From contig JAIVFJ010000066.1 in the NCBI GenBank assembly GCA_025765615.1, forward strand, positions 235,314 to 299,313: DNA of 64,000 nt, in the 5' to 3' direction. The notes under the pieces were generated by a model. That model was given only the letters and a program-made list of their open reading frames with translations. It had not been told where the DNA came from and did no database searches. Both the position numbers and the translations under genes were made by a program. This stretch comes from Zopfochytrium polystomum (Eukaryota; Chytridiomycota; Chytridiomycetes; Chytridiales; Chytridiaceae). Of this stretch, positions 8,912 to 21,042 are shown piece after piece (the first letter of the stretch is position 1; the number at the start of each line of letters is the position of its first letter).

Positions 8912-10230
8912 GGACGGGGGTCAAAAAAGCAATGGGTAAACGTTTCTCCACTTCGGCAAATCATAAAAAGACCACTTTAAAAAGCAAACTCCTCTATAAT
9001 TTATTAGCAAAACTTGTGCAAGCTGATTTGATCTGATTGAGATTATGTTAGTGCATATTTTTACAAAAGAGCAAGGCTGCCACTTGGCTGGGCAAGATTT
9101 TGGCATGATCCAGAATAAAGATATTAATATTGAGATGTTTCAGGGCAAGTCCCCTGTACTTTGTGTTCTACATACATAAAAAACATTTGCAGGAGTTTCC
9201 TTCCTTTATGAAGAAGAAATGCGCGAAGTTACATTGGGCATAAGCTAATTTTTTTTTGGGATGTTGTCAATGTGCTGAAAATGGGAAGCAAAGATATCAA
9301 ATGTGGTACGTGCCACGGGGCCTAAAGGGTTAATAAGCAAATTTGGTCAAATATGCGAATATTTGCAATATTTGACTCAAAACAAATGCGGTTTACACTT
9401 TTTCGCTAACTGTTTGTCAGTTAGGGATTCGAAACAAACTACTTGAACCATGTTCGGCGGTTGCCAACCTTAACTTCAATCACTCTGGATTTGTTGCGCC
9501 ACAAGTATGATCGGACCCTGATAGCCTCAGAATTGTTGAGTTGCTAGATCAACTTTCCAAACCCCCCATGCTGGCTCTGTCCACACCTGCCGGTACATCC
9601 GCATCAGTAGACTTCTCTACTTCTGCGACGCTACTGTCTTGTGACTTTACGCAGCCATGCAGCCTTTGCTGATCACAGCTGCACACAATGAGACAATTCA
9701 TGGAAGTAGGCAAGCGAATGGCCAAACGTCTACTTTTCACTGGCCACGCCTCCAACTTGATATTCAACAATATATGTACAGACCTGTGATACCTGTCAAC
9801 GTAATCGTATTGATGTTGTCAGGGATTCGGTCTTCTTCAATTCAGTGGTCCATTTGGTCCAGCAAATGTTTCTCACATAGGTGAAACGCGCAGCTTGTTC
9901 CGCCTCGATCGATCGCTGAGTCCAGCTTTCTCGCCCTCACCCTGTTTTACTGCTTTCTTTTTTGTTTCTCTTTTTTTTTTTTTTTCTTCTTTGGATCGTG
10001 GACCTGACTTGCCTTTGAATAGTACGAATTCAATAGATACGGGAGTGTTCCGAGACTTTTGGACAATAGTAGGCGCTATTACTGCCCCTTGTGCCGACCC
10101 TCAATCCTCCAAAAAAACAAAAATTAAGGAAAAGAAAAGGAAATGGAAAACGCGAGCCCACGCGCGTTACGTAAACCTCAATACAATAAAACTATCCCCC
10201 CTCTAACCACACCGAGGAACAATAAAAAAA
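8912..10230. other. Intergenic; promoter region of the next gene
   Basis: No gene supported. The left part (to about 9400) is AT-rich. From about 9880 it becomes T-rich, with a T run at 9970-9984, then A-rich up to the ATG at 10231, as expected for a fungal 5' region. Short open frames here have no protein character. Confidence 0.55.
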
Positions 10231-12843
10231 ATGTCAAGCCCTTCCAGCCCAACGCCAGCGCGGTCGCCAAAGTCGCCGCCGCCGCCGACGGGCGACTCTA
10301 CTACCGACCACCCGGCCCAACCCGCGACAGCTTCACCCACGGCCGGCCCCTCGGCGCCCCCGGACCCGGGCGAGGGCGACGTGCAGCAGCAGCAGCCCCA
10401 ACCGCCCCAGCCGTCGCTGCCGCCGCGCCGGCGCAACCGCATCCGCTCGCTCCTCGCGCAATCGTGGCAGGCGGTGGCCGCAGCAGCGCCGGCGGGCGGC
10501 GGCACGGCGGACGCGGTGGCCGCCCCCGCCAACCAACCGCCGCCGCCGTCGACCCCTCGTGCGCGGCACGCGTCCGCGGCACCGCAGATCACGGCGCGAT
10601 CGCCCCGTGCGCCGCTGAGCGAGCTGTCGCCCGCCCCCGCCGCCCCCGCCGCCCCCGCCGCCGCCGCCGCAGCAGCAGCGCCGACGACGCGCGTCGCGCT
10701 CGCGGACGCGGTGGCGGCCGCGGTACGTGGCGCCGGCGGGCGGCTCGTTGCGGCGGCGGCGGCGGCCGTGGCGGGGGGGACGGCCGCGTCGTCGTCGCCG
10801 GGGTCCGTAGCTGGGTCCGGCGCGGCGTCGCCGTCGCTGTCTGTCGCTAGCGCGGGGGGTGGCGGCGGGGGCGGTCTGTTTCGCCAGCAGTTTCTCTTGA
10901 GCGGCGGCCAGCAGAGCCCGTTTGTCGGGGTGTTCAACAACGGCTGGATCGCCGGCAGCAACAACAATAATGTCAACAGCAGCAACAACAATATCAATAA
11001 CAACCAGAGCACTACGGGGAGCAGCAGTCGAGGGAGCAGCGTCAGCCGGCACAACAGCAGCCGGCATAGCAGTACAAGCAACCTGCCGCTTCTAGCCGGG
11101 ATCGCTGCTGCTGCAGCTGCGGCCGCCGTGGCAGCCGCCGGAGGGCGGAAGGGCGGCCGCCGCGTGCTGGAGCCGACAGCCGAGGAGGAAGGGAGCGGGG
11201 CGCCGAGCAGCGGAGCAGCTGGGTCCGGTGGTGGCGGTGGGGGCAGCAGCACCGCGTGGTGGTGGGCGGTGCGGCGCCATCGCGCAGGGCTAAGGGAGGA
11301 GGACACGGTAGAGACCGAAGGTGGGCCGGGCACGGCAGGGGCTGCTACGTGCGAGCCGGGACGCGACTCGGTGAGCAGCGCGGGGTCCGTGCGGCCCGTT
11401 GTCATTCCGCGCGCGCCAGGGCCGTTGCAGCTCGAACGCGACCGCGCCGACGACGTTTGGGGCCAATCTGGATCGAGCCACGCCGGCCTTGCGCGAAACC
11501 GGCGCGCGGACGGAGAGCCGGCGGCGGCGGCGGCTCGCGATCTGATGGCGGAGGCGGCCGGGCAGCGAACGCCGCCCCGCACGTCGGAGACGACGCTGCG
11601 CGGCTCGTCCACGTCGCTCGCCGCCGCAGCGGGGGGCGAGGGCAAGCTCCCGCGCCCTCGCCCAAGCGCAAAAGCGCACGACGCCAGCCAGTTGCCACCC
11701 TCGGCGGAGCACCGCTCTTCGGCTTCCGCGGCGCCGCCGCCGGGAGTCGATTTTGACTCGCTGTTCACCGTGCTGCTGGCCGACATTTCCAAATCCATGA
11801 AGGAGCTGCCCGACAGCGGAGCGCCCAGCGACCCGGCGGCGGCGGCGCCAAACCAGCCGCCGCCCCCGCCGCCGCACCCACTCGCCTCGACGAACAGCAC
11901 GCTGAACAACCTCCTGGACCTTCAGGAGTCGCTCGACGCGCTCGCGCAGCGGCGTCGGCGGCAGCAGCAGCAGCAGCATCACCGCAACACAGTCGCGGGG
12001 ATCGGTGCGTCGTGCGAGTCGGCACACGTCGGCGGCAGTGGCGGAAGGCAAGTGCGCGCAGCGACGGCGTCCGGCGGGTCTTCCGCGCGGCAGTCTCAGT
12101 GGACAAGCGGCGGCGGCGGCGGCAGAAGAAACCCTTTGCTGCGTCTCTTTTTTGTTGGGGCGGACCCGGCTTTGGCGGCGACGGCGAAACCAGCGGCCGC
12201 TGGACCGGAGGTGGGCAAGACGCCGGCGGTGCGGCCGCGGGAGGAGGCTGCGGTGCGTCCAGGGTCGCTGCGCCGTCGGATCCGCTCGCTCGACGAGCCG
12301 GTGCTCCGTGCGCCGGCGGCGGCGGCGGCGGGCAATCCATTCATTCTGCCGCGGGTACTGGAGCACGGCGCCGGCGGCGGCGGTGGTGCGAGCGGGACGG
12401 CCAGTCTCGTGCCCGCAGCAAGGGCGGGAATGTTGGTGGGCCGGCGGCCGCGTGTGGGGCGAGATGTCGCGGCGGCGGCGGCAGCGGCAGCGGCAGCGGC
12501 AGCGATGGATGTCGGTGCGTCCAGGACGGACGCAAAAGCCGCGACGGGACTTGGTTCGTCTGGCGCAGGAGAGCAGTGGTCAACGGGGCTTTCGGTTCGA
12601 GGGAGGTCGGCTTCTTCGTTGGTACCTTTCCCGACGCTTGCGTCGCCGTCTTCGAGCGGCCGTCTGCCCTTGCGAACTAGCGGGAGCAGCGGTTCAGCCG
12701 AAGGTTTGAGCGACAAGGTGCGCGATGAGGCGGAAGGGATGGAGATGACTCGCTTCGTGAAGGGCGTTAAGGTGCCGATGGCACCCAACGAGATTGGCAT
12801 CAAAAGCTGGGAATCTTGGTGCGCGGAAGAAGGTATTATGTGA
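10231..12843 (+). CDS. Large low-complexity protein of unknown function
   Basis: An 870-codon frame opens at an ATG preceded by A-rich sequence and ends at TGA, immediately followed by AATAAA. The protein is almost wholly low complexity: P/S/A-rich N-terminus with a basic patch (RRRNRIRSLL, about residue 67), polyalanine blocks, a poly-G block, an N/S-rich block (residues about 245-275), and more A/G/S. More ordered islands are VDFDSLFTVLLADISKSMKE (near 510), a leucine-rich probable helix LNNLLDLQESLDALAQRRRR followed by Q5HH, RRRIRSLDEPVLR, and the non-repetitive C-terminus (MTRFVKGVKVPMAPNEIGIK). No known domain is recognised. The antisense strand is also open for 568 codons, but that frame looks like a composition effect. 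Unseen introns are possible. Confidence 0.7.
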   Translation: MSSPSSPTPARSPKSPPPPTGDSTTDHPAQPATASPTAGPSAPPDPGEGDVQQQQPQPPQPSLPPRRRNRIRSLLAQSWQAVAAAAPAGGGTADAVAAPANQPPPPSTPRARHASAAPQITARSPRAPLSELSPAPAAPAAPAAAAAAAAPTTRVALADAVAAAVRGAGGRLVAAAAAAVAGGTAASSSPGSVAGSGAASPSLSVASAGGGGGGGLFRQQFLLSGGQQSPFVGVFNNGWIAGSNNNNVNSSNNNINNNQSTTGSSSRGSSVSRHNSSRHSSTSNLPLLAGIAAAAAAAAVAAAGGRKGGRRVLEPTAEEEGSGAPSSGAAGSGGGGGGSSTAWWWAVRRHRAGLREEDTVETEGGPGTAGAATCEPGRDSVSSAGSVRPVVIPRAPGPLQLERDRADDVWGQSGSSHAGLARNRRADGEPAAAAARDLMAEAAGQRTPPRTSETTLRGSSTSLAAAAGGEGKLPRPRPSAKAHDASQLPPSAEHRSSASAAPPPGVDFDSLFTVLLADISKSMKELPDSGAPSDPAAAAPNQPPPPPPHPLASTNSTLNNLLDLQESLDALAQRRRRQQQQQHHRNTVAGIGASCESAHVGGSGGRQVRAATASGGSSARQSQWTSGGGGGRRNPLLRLFFVGADPALAATAKPAAAGPEVGKTPAVRPREEAAVRPGSLRRRIRSLDEPVLRAPAAAAAGNPFILPRVLEHGAGGGGGASGTASLVPAARAGMLVGRRPRVGRDVAAAAAAAAAAAAMDVGASRTDAKAATGLGSSGAGEQWSTGLSVRGRSASSLVPFPTLASPSSSGRLPLRTSGSSGSAEGLSDKVRDEAEGMEMTRFVKGVKVPMAPNEIGIKSWESWCAEEGIM

Positions 12844-12848
12844 ATAAA
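12843..12848 (+). terminator. Polyadenylation signal AATAAA
   Basis: AATAAA overlaps the last base of the stop codon of the preceding gene and is followed by ATCATCATC repeats. This is unusually close to the stop; another signal further down may be used. Confidence 0.4.
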
Positions 12849-15724
12849 AATCATCATCATCATCATTTAGGGACGAAGGCGGTAGATAGGGGCCGGAAGC
12901 GCACAAATGCGAGGGACATTCAACAATTGTATTTGAAGCATAATCGAGCTAACTTGAGGACCGAACATTTCTGTGTGAGACTGCAGCTGGTGTGCAGGGC
13001 GATATTCTTCTTGCCCAGAATGCAAGTGGTCGAAATGGCCTGCAGGTGAGAAACTTTCTGGTGATCCCAGCAAGTGCAGCACAGAAATTGCTTCAAGAGT
13101 CAGAGAATCCTCTGTATGACCTACTTACTGTATACAATGTTAAACCATGTATTGTATGAATCTCAGATGCGCTGTGCTGGGCATATGCAGCATGCTGCGG
13201 TCCACCCAGTGAGGGATTGGTTCGGCGCCGTCCTGAAGAATTCCAACCTCTGTAGCGAATTTCGACTTAAGTGACCTCATTTTGAGCAATTCTTCGCATT
13301 TCCGAGCTTGTAAAACCATAACCCGCAATTTATTCCAAAGCTTCCCTTAATTTTTCCTGAATTGTCCCGAATTTCCCAGACTGTTTTCTCATTTCCTCCA
13401 AACTCGACTGCTGCTGAAGGTTTGGTAGTGACATGATGTGTCTTCGTTTTTTCCGTGTTTTGCGTTTTATTGTGATTTTGAATCCCTCCCTTTCACCATC
13501 ATTGTTTTCATTTTCGCCCCTTGCCTTCCAGAACTTTTTCGTTTTGGAAAGGTGAATGTAACTCCCCAGCCTCTTCTATGCGGTGGCTACTATTTCTCCT
13601 GCGTGAAAGGCCGCTGCCAAAGTTATTTTCGACTTTCGACTTTGCCACCAGAACCTCCGGAGTTCGATCAGAGTGCACAAACCGCTGATCGGTCAATTTT
13701 GACGACTTCACCCACTCAAGCATAGTCGACGTCCCTGCTCGGCCAAATTTCATGGTTACATTGTACTCATGCGTAGCTCTGCTTCTTGGCTACGTCATAT
13801 CCAAAGCTAAACTCCTCCGGTAACCAATCCCCAAGGCAAGGCGTTCAACCGACACCGCTGTGGTCATCCCTCTTGGAATCTGTCCACCACACCTGATGCT
13901 CCTCTGCAAAGTCGCTACCATTGGCAAAGTCGTTTATCGGGGCAGACTGGGAGGGTTCTGACGGGTGTTGCACACCTGTCTCAACCATGGACAGGCTTCA
14001 TCCCTTTTGTACGCCCACAGGCTGCACTGAGAACTCTCCATTTGTCCACCTCCTCTGTAAACAGACTGCCTCATCTTGGAACGTGTAGAGACAGACAAGC
14101 TTGTTGGAGTTCGCTCCGAGCGTTGGTAAACTTTAAAGCCAACTTAGGGGTATGACTCAAGTGTACCATAGTAGCACGAGTGATGTGCTGAAGTGGTGTC
14201 AACTGGAGTGTCACGAGAGTGTGTCGTGATGCTGATGTCACGGATTGGTAAGTTCGATGTTGGTAGTTTGAGACATGTCTGTTACAATTATGGTGTTTTT
14301 AATGTTGGGTGTGTATCCAGTTGCTGCTGGGGGTTGCCCAGCTGTCCCCTTTCATAGCAGGGTGCCGGGAGCACAGTTGGGATGTAGAGGCACAACTTCG
14401 GACTCGGAGATGTCTGTAGCTTTTGACTATGGGCGTTGTTTGACTTTGGAGACGTTCAGGTGGCCCGGTTGGGAGACAAAGACACGCTGATGCGGCCAAA
14501 ACTCCATGGAGTATGTGAGCAAAGAAGTTATCATGGCTCCAGATTAATTCCAATCACTTTGCTGGTGTAAAGCACAATGATGCGGCGCCCAGCCTGTCCA
14601 ACACCAAATTTTGTGGGTGCTGGATCGGTCCCAGGCCACTTATTTAATCTTTGGTAGAGAAATGATGGCTTTTTGCGTCATTCCAGGGCCACTGGGAACT
14701 GCAGCTGGGACTGTGGAAAAGATAGCAGGGGCTGATTGGCCAAGCGTTCATAGGGGGGCCGGGTGGGGAAGGGGCCAAGGGGTCGGGCAAACTGTGTCAA
14801 AGACACGGAAGAAGAAGCAACTAGACTGCTCCTGCAGGCGGGCGAAACACCTGGCACCCGTGCCATGCTCCGCCAAGTGCAAGAGGGCGGTCGTGGAAAA
14901 CAAAGCGTCCAACCCAGAGCGTGAGGCAAAGACGGAGAGGCGAATGAGACAGGGCGGTTGGGTTTGTAGACCCTCGTATCTTTCACGTGTCTCAAGACTC
15001 AACCACGCTTGCGCCTCCTGCTTAAATAAGAATCAAGCCGAGCCAGTGCTTGCGTAGGTCGTGTCTACAAGACCGAATCGTGAAAGAACACCTCGGCATC
15101 AACGGGAACGTGAAAATCCACGACCGAGAAGAGGTTTGTGTGGAAGGCGAGTTATCACTTGCAGTTGGAGAGAGAGAGTGTGTGTGCCAGTCGAAGACAG
15201 ATCCATTCAAATCGAAAGAAGACTGCCGAAAATTCAACCCCCTAACAGAAAAAGTGGCGCCCTTGATTAGATTTTTCCAACCCCTGAGGATTAGGTTATA
15301 GTTTTAGTGGCGGCGAGTCTCTTCTCAGACATGAGAAGGTCGGAGGGCAGAGTTCTTCCTGTTTGGCTGACAAGTCAGTCGAAAGCTCCTCGGTTAGATT
15401 TTTTTTTTTTGTTTTTTTTGTGAAAGGGCTCCTTGGTGTGGGTTTGAGAAAAGTTTTCGTTGAAAGAAGTCGCCAAAGGATATATGAGAGAGGGGGAGAG
15501 ATAGAGAGAGAGAGTGAGAGAGAGGGAGAGAGAGAGAGGGAGAGAGGGAGAGAGAGAGAGAAGACAAGCGCGAGGCGGTAGCAGGCGAACGCGTTGTGCA
15601 GATTGGGAGGATCGCCAGGCATCCATGATGGGGGGGATAGGAAATTTTGGGAGAGAGGTGCCAGAGATGGAGCGGGAGAGGGTGTGCGTGTGTGTGAGTG
15701 GGTCTGAGTGGGAACTAGCGAGCG

Positions 15725-15762
<38 letters not shown>

Positions 15763-16378
15763 CAGAGACGGAGAGAGACAGAGAGAGTGTGCGGGTTGGC
15801 TTTGTGGGGACAAACCCCTGCCTCTGTCTGCGCGTCTGTCTGTTTTCTGTCTCTCGATGCATCTGTCTGTCTCCGTTGGCTTGGCCACACTCTCATTTTG
15901 AGACATTTTCGTGTGGGCAGAAACAAACAAAAAAGAAAAGACGGAAACACAAACAAACAAACAAACAAACAGGAACACAAACAAACCGCGGCTTCGCGTT
16001 CCCCCCCCTCGCACTCGCTCGCTCACCCAAACACGAAAAAAAAAAAAGAAGAAAGGAGCTTCCTTCCCCCCCACGCCCGGCCGGCCTTCAAGCTACCGTC
16101 GTCGTTCCACCCACACTACTACAACGAGCGCCGAGTGGGGCCTAAGCTCAGCCAAAGGGGTTGACGCAGTCGAGAAGCAGCTACCACAATTCCAAAAAAC
16201 GGGAAAGAAGAAGCCGGCAGCCCACCCTACACGATCTTAATCAGAGCAAGAGGACAGCTCAAAGACGCAGCCTTCCAAGAGTAAGGAGTCGAAGACAGCT
16301 CGTGGACAGGAGTTCCAGTGCGCGAGGGGGCTTGTGGATGTGGATGTGTGTGTGTGTGCCTGAGCGTTTGGATGTGTC

Positions 16379-16420
<42 letters not shown>

Positions 16421-17247
16421 TGTGTATCGATCAAGCACACGGCGTGAACTAACCTTTCGCTGGCCCATTGCCAGTTCCTTTCGGAGAGTTGGTTTGGTCG
16501 CATCCTTGTTCGACGAGGCCAGGAGCACTCCAGCAGCGGAACACGACCGCACACGTCACGACTTTTTCGGTGAGATCAAATCGTCCCCAGCCGCTCCATC
16601 CCTTCCCCTCCTCCATTCGCTCCTTGTCTTGCTCCTTCGCTCAGCTCGACAAAAAGAGGTATCTTTTGCGATTTGCCAGCAGCAAGCCTTCAGCAAGCAG
16701 GAGTTCTCATCGACCTCACCAGCCAACCATTCAGGGAACAGAAGGCGGCGAGACCGGGAACTCAAACTTTTCATGGAAACATGGGATCCTGATTGAACTC
16801 TTCGATCGGGCGACGGCCAGGACAGCTCGATTGTGTGGTGCGGCGCTTTTCAGTGGTTTTGGGCCAAGCGGCTATAGTCAACAGCAGTTATTGTCGGCAC
16901 AGCCCCCGTGGAAATTCGTACACAAAAAGTCACCCGCACACGGTTGCGATGGATGGATGCAACAACCAACCAACCAACCGACCAAACGCACCCCCCCCCC
17001 CCCTCCCCGCCCAACGATGTCTGGATTAACTCAACCAACCCGCCCAACTGCCTCTCTGATCAACCACACGGCAACTGACAAACTTAAACAATCGTTTGAA
17101 AAAAAAAAAAAAAAAAGGGGGAAAGGCGAAAAACTTGGGTACGCGACAACGACCACCTGGCTCTGAGCAACCCGTGGTCGACCAATCAGAGAGCTGATCG
17201 CAGAAGAAAGAACAGGAAAAAAGTGAGGACAACAAGGATTTCTCCCT

Positions 17248-17286
<39 letters not shown>

Positions 17287-17959
17287 GTCTCTCCCTCTGT
17301 CTCTGTCTCGGTCCCACTCTCTCTCTCTTTCCCACTTAAACCAATCATACATAACTCCAAAAAAAATTGAGAGGAAATGCGAGGTAGGCAAGGAAGCAGA
17401 CCCTCTTGTGCGGTCTGTCTCCAGCACTGTCGCTTTGATGCACTTTGTCTCCGCCCTGCTCTCTCTCGCGCCCTTTGGCGCTTTCCTGTCTGTCTCTTCT
17501 CTTCAGCTTGCCAAATCCCTGTCTCACTCCCTGTCCCCATCCCTCTCCTCGCCCCTCTGTCTGTCTCCGCCCCTTTTCCGCCCCCTCCGATTTTCCTTTG
17601 TCCAATTTTCTCCCTGCCCGCTCCCCGCTCTCTTCTGTGTTTCCGACGCCGCCGACGCAGGAGCAGCTGGAGACGCCGCTTCTCGACGCCGCCGCAGCGT
17701 TGCCTCCTAGCCAGTGAAACCAAATCCCCCCCGCCACCCCCCCAAAGCCGCAAGCCAGCGGGAGAGCAGGACGCCCGAGATTAAAGGGAGAAGGGCGATA
17801 GAGAGTAAGAAAGATTGTAGTGGCAGGCAGGCAGGTTCATCAGATCGAGAGAAGGGTCTGAACTATCCGCATCTCCTTCCCCAACCTCTTCGCAAATCCA
17901 TCCTCACCCTCGGTTCATTTGTTACCTGCAGTCTCACCCATCGACCGACCCACAGCTAG
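12844..17959. other. 5.1-kb intergenic region; no gene supported
   Basis: Bases 12900-15300 are ordinary composition with only short open frames, none protein-like. From 15400 come a T run, GA-rich tracts (15490-15560 and 15728-15780), an AACA-type repeat near 15950, a TG run (16380-16418), C and A homopolymers near 16990 and 17100, a CT tract (17252-17280), and C/T-rich sequence to the KH gene. The right end is likely promoter and 5' leader of that gene. A small frame at 15050-15301 has mildly protein-like text but no other support. Confidence 0.5.
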
Positions 17960-20900
17960 ATGCCCAAAAAGACCGCCGTCTCAAAGGCGGCCGCCGCAGC
18001 TCGATCCGCCGCTGCCGCCTCCGCTCTGTCAAAGTCAAACTCCCCACCAACAATTCCGCCATCTTCAGCTGCGTGTAAGGAACCCACACTATCAGAACCC
18101 GCTGCTGGAACGTCACCCTCCGCGCCTGTTAAATCTAGCGCGGATACTCAGTCAGCAGCCCCCTTAGAAGCAGCGCCTGTCTCATCGGCACCCGCCGCTG
18201 CAATGCCACCAGTTCCCACGTCAAAGAAGAAGAAAGGGGATGCATTGAAGCGGAGCGAATTGAACAGCCACTCCACGAAGAGCGTGAAGGTATGTTTCAT
18301 TCAAAGCTTGCGATCTTGCTGAGCCTTTCTTTGTTCCCTTCTAGGCCCACGAATCGACCGGCGCCGCTTCTGTTCCAGCAGATAGCGGAGACAGCAACGT
18401 AAACAACAGCGATCAAAGTGACGATGAAACGCAGGTCGCACCAAACAATGGCGAATCGACCCCAGCCGCCAAGTGCTCCGTTCACTCGACACAGGACGTC
18501 TTCAGCCAAAGCGACCGTCCTGCCCCTCCTTCCCCTTCGCTCTCCGCAGGCCCATCCGACTCGTCCCCTCCCTCCATCTCGACCACAATTATTACACAAT
18601 CCGCACCACCCTCCGTGCATCCCCATACGACGGGCTCGTCGGAAGCATCTGATGACTTAGTTAGGCATCACGTCGTCATGCGAGTCTTGATTTCCACGAA
18701 GGAAGCGGGGATTGTTATCGGTCAGTCAGGTGCGACTGTAGCAGAAATCCGCCAGCATACCAGTGCCAGAGTGACAGTATCGGACATGGTGAGCGGTGCT
18801 CACGAACGGGTTCTCACTGTCGCTGGCCCGCTCGACTCTGTGGCCATGGCATTTTCCATGGTGGCTACCCGGATCGCCGAGAAGCTGAAGCCCCATGATG
18901 GGTCAACCTCACGCAGCAGCAGTAGAATAAAGCATGATCGGTTATCGGGAAATGACGACGAGGACGATGTTGACGATGACGACGATGATGGAGGTGGGGG
19001 AGGGGGCAAGAGCCTGCCTGACCGACGAACCCTCGAACCTGCAGATGATGGATTGGAGGGCAGCCCCTCGACATTGACCGTTCCATCAGACATCCTCAAC
19101 AACAACACCACCACAAGCCGCAGTCCCACTCCTGTTTTTTCCACTGCCCTCCCGAAAAACGAGCTTCCTGTGAAGTCCCGACCAATTTCCATTCGCTTCC
19201 TCATTCCCCATGTTAGAATGGGATCTGTGATTGGCCGTCACGGAATCAAGATTAAGGAAATTCAGGAGCTTTCTGGGTCAAGGATTACGGCGAGCGAGGA
19301 GCTGCTTCCAAATTCGACGGAACGTGTGGTCACGGTTACTGGTGTGATAGACGCAATCCACATTGCCTCCTATCATCTGGGCCTGGTCCTTCTGGACCAT
19401 CCCGAGCGCACTACCGGGCTCCTGTACTACAAACCGATTCCTGGTTTTGTACACAGACCTGCTGTCGCAGCCTCTACAATCAACCCTGTCGCGACAGTGC
19501 TGTCGGCGGCCGGCCCAGTCCCTTTCCGTGGAACCACCGAGACTACTGGAGAGTCCCCAGAAGTCGGCCCACACTCGAACGCTGCATCAATGGGTGAATC
19601 ATCATCGCCGTCCAACGGTCGTCGCCGTGGTGGGAATACGCAGCTAGGATCGTCCCCGTCTGCGGGTGTCCAAGTGCCTTACGGAATGTATCCCATTCAA
19701 GTGTTCCACGGAGTTGCCCCCGGAGCGGTAACTCCCACAACATATTACGCGCCGATCCCCGCCGCCTACCTTGGCCAGGCAGGCTACACAGTTGGCGCTC
19801 CGGTCCTAGTTCAACACCCCATCGCTTCCATTGCAACCCCGCAAGTGGTGGTACCCCACCATGGCGCGCTCCCATCACATAATCTCCCTTACCGATCCGG
19901 CCAATCTCCATCGCCTGTGAACTCATTTTACTCTGCCTATCCCCAACCTCCCTTCGCTATTGTGAACGCGAACGCCGCTTTACCGTCACGCTCGCCATCG
20001 CCTCACACGAGCGGTCGGCCTCAGCAACAGTTTGGGCGCCATAATGGCGGAGGTGCTAGCCGCGCTGGCCTCTATACTCAGCCGCAAACGCCAACTCAAC
20101 GACACGGTAGCACCTATCAGGGACCTGCACGACTCACAAATGCCGCCCAAAGGCGATCATTCGGTGGACGAGGTGCCTCGCGATCCTCTACGCCAAACCC
20201 TGTTGTCCAGGACAAAACAGGTGTGTTTTCCCACCCGCCTATTTATTGGTGGTTGCTGACTTAACTGTTTAGATTCAGGAATTGCCAGCTCTGCGTCATC
20301 GGCAATTTCATCGGACGAGGCTGCCGGCTCCAATTCACTAGAGTACTCGGCCAACCGTGGAGCGGACGAGCTCAAAGGCATCGTGGAATCAGCGTGCGAG
20401 ACTGGCGGTAGCGGAGGCACAAACGGAATCGATGCTCGGCCTCCTTCAGCCCTCAACGGTGAATCTTACCCCAAAGAACCAAGTTCCTCTTCTCGACCTC
20501 CCTCCTCCGCTGCTTCATCTGTCCATTCATCCGCTGCGGAAAGCACCCACACCACAACTCTTCCTCCCTCATCTGCCTCGGCGGGAGATGCGAGCAAACC
20601 AAAGCACGTCTTCATCCCCAACGCTTTGGTGGGCGCCGTAATCGGCAAAGGCGGCTCGCGCATCAGTGAGATACGACAAGCGTCAGGCTGCTACATAAAG
20701 ATTGGGGAATACGGCTCATCTGCGTCAATTCAGGAGGTGCTTGCGGCGGGAGGCATTGTGGGGGGAAGCGCCGACTCATCCATGTTTTCAAGTGACGCTC
20801 AGACAGATGAGAATGGTGCCGGCGCGGCTGCGGCTGAAGAAGAGGACGGCGCGGCAGCATCCTCAGGACTTGGCGGAAAGCGCAAGAAAAAGAAGAAGGC

Positions 20901-21042
20901 GAACGGTGTCAAGACTTCCGGAGGAGGCAGACTTTTGACGATTACGGGCTCCCCCGAGGCAACCAAGGTGGCGCTTTTCATGCTTCAACAACGGTTAGAG
21001 GTCGAGGGAAAGCGTCACGCACCTGGAAGCCGGCGGTGGTAA
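17960..21042 (+). CDS. Three-KH-domain RNA-binding protein (PCBP/Rnc1/Pbp2-like)
   Basis: Three exons: 17960-18289, 18345-20220 and 20273-21042, giving 991 residues with matching phases. Introns are 18290-18344 (GTATGT..CTAG) and 20221-20272 (GTGTGT..TTAG). Residues 1-220 are A/S/P-rich. KH1 starts at HHVVMRVLIS with GQSG in its GxxG loop; an acidic D/E run and linker follow; KH2 is ISIRFLIPHVRMGSVIGRHG; a long S/P/G/Y-rich linker; KH3 is KHVFIPNALVGAVIGKGG. All three GxxG loops (GQSG, GRHG, GKGG) are intact, predicting binding to single-stranded C/U-rich RNA. KH3 is split: about 60 residues rich in acid and then lysine (KRKKKKKANG) separate its GxxG half from the final strand and helix (LLTITGSPEATKVALFMLQQ). 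The triple-KH layout fits fungal mRNA-fate regulators. The exact orthologue is not decided. Confidence 0.92.

Noticed and set aside
10203..11909. 568-codon minus-strand frame as a second gene
   Set aside because: Text is composed of A/P/R/G runs mirroring the plus-strand repeats; no good start context and no ordered segment better than those of the plus frame. Kept only as a finding to test.
14611..15301. ORFs near 14.6-15.3 kb as a small gene
   Set aside because: Frames on both strands have similar length, no motif, no plausible introns, and no continuity of protein-like text.
15375..16164. R/E-rich and S/L-rich frames over GA/CT tracts (also at 1308-2376, 41022-41463 and 58842-59445)
   Set aside because: They are translations of dinucleotide repeats in several frames at once, with no independent evidence of coding.
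18615..20264. KH protein starting at 18615
   Set aside because: That codon is GTG inside exon 2; an ATG at 17960 plus a GT-AG intron extends the frame upstream in phase.
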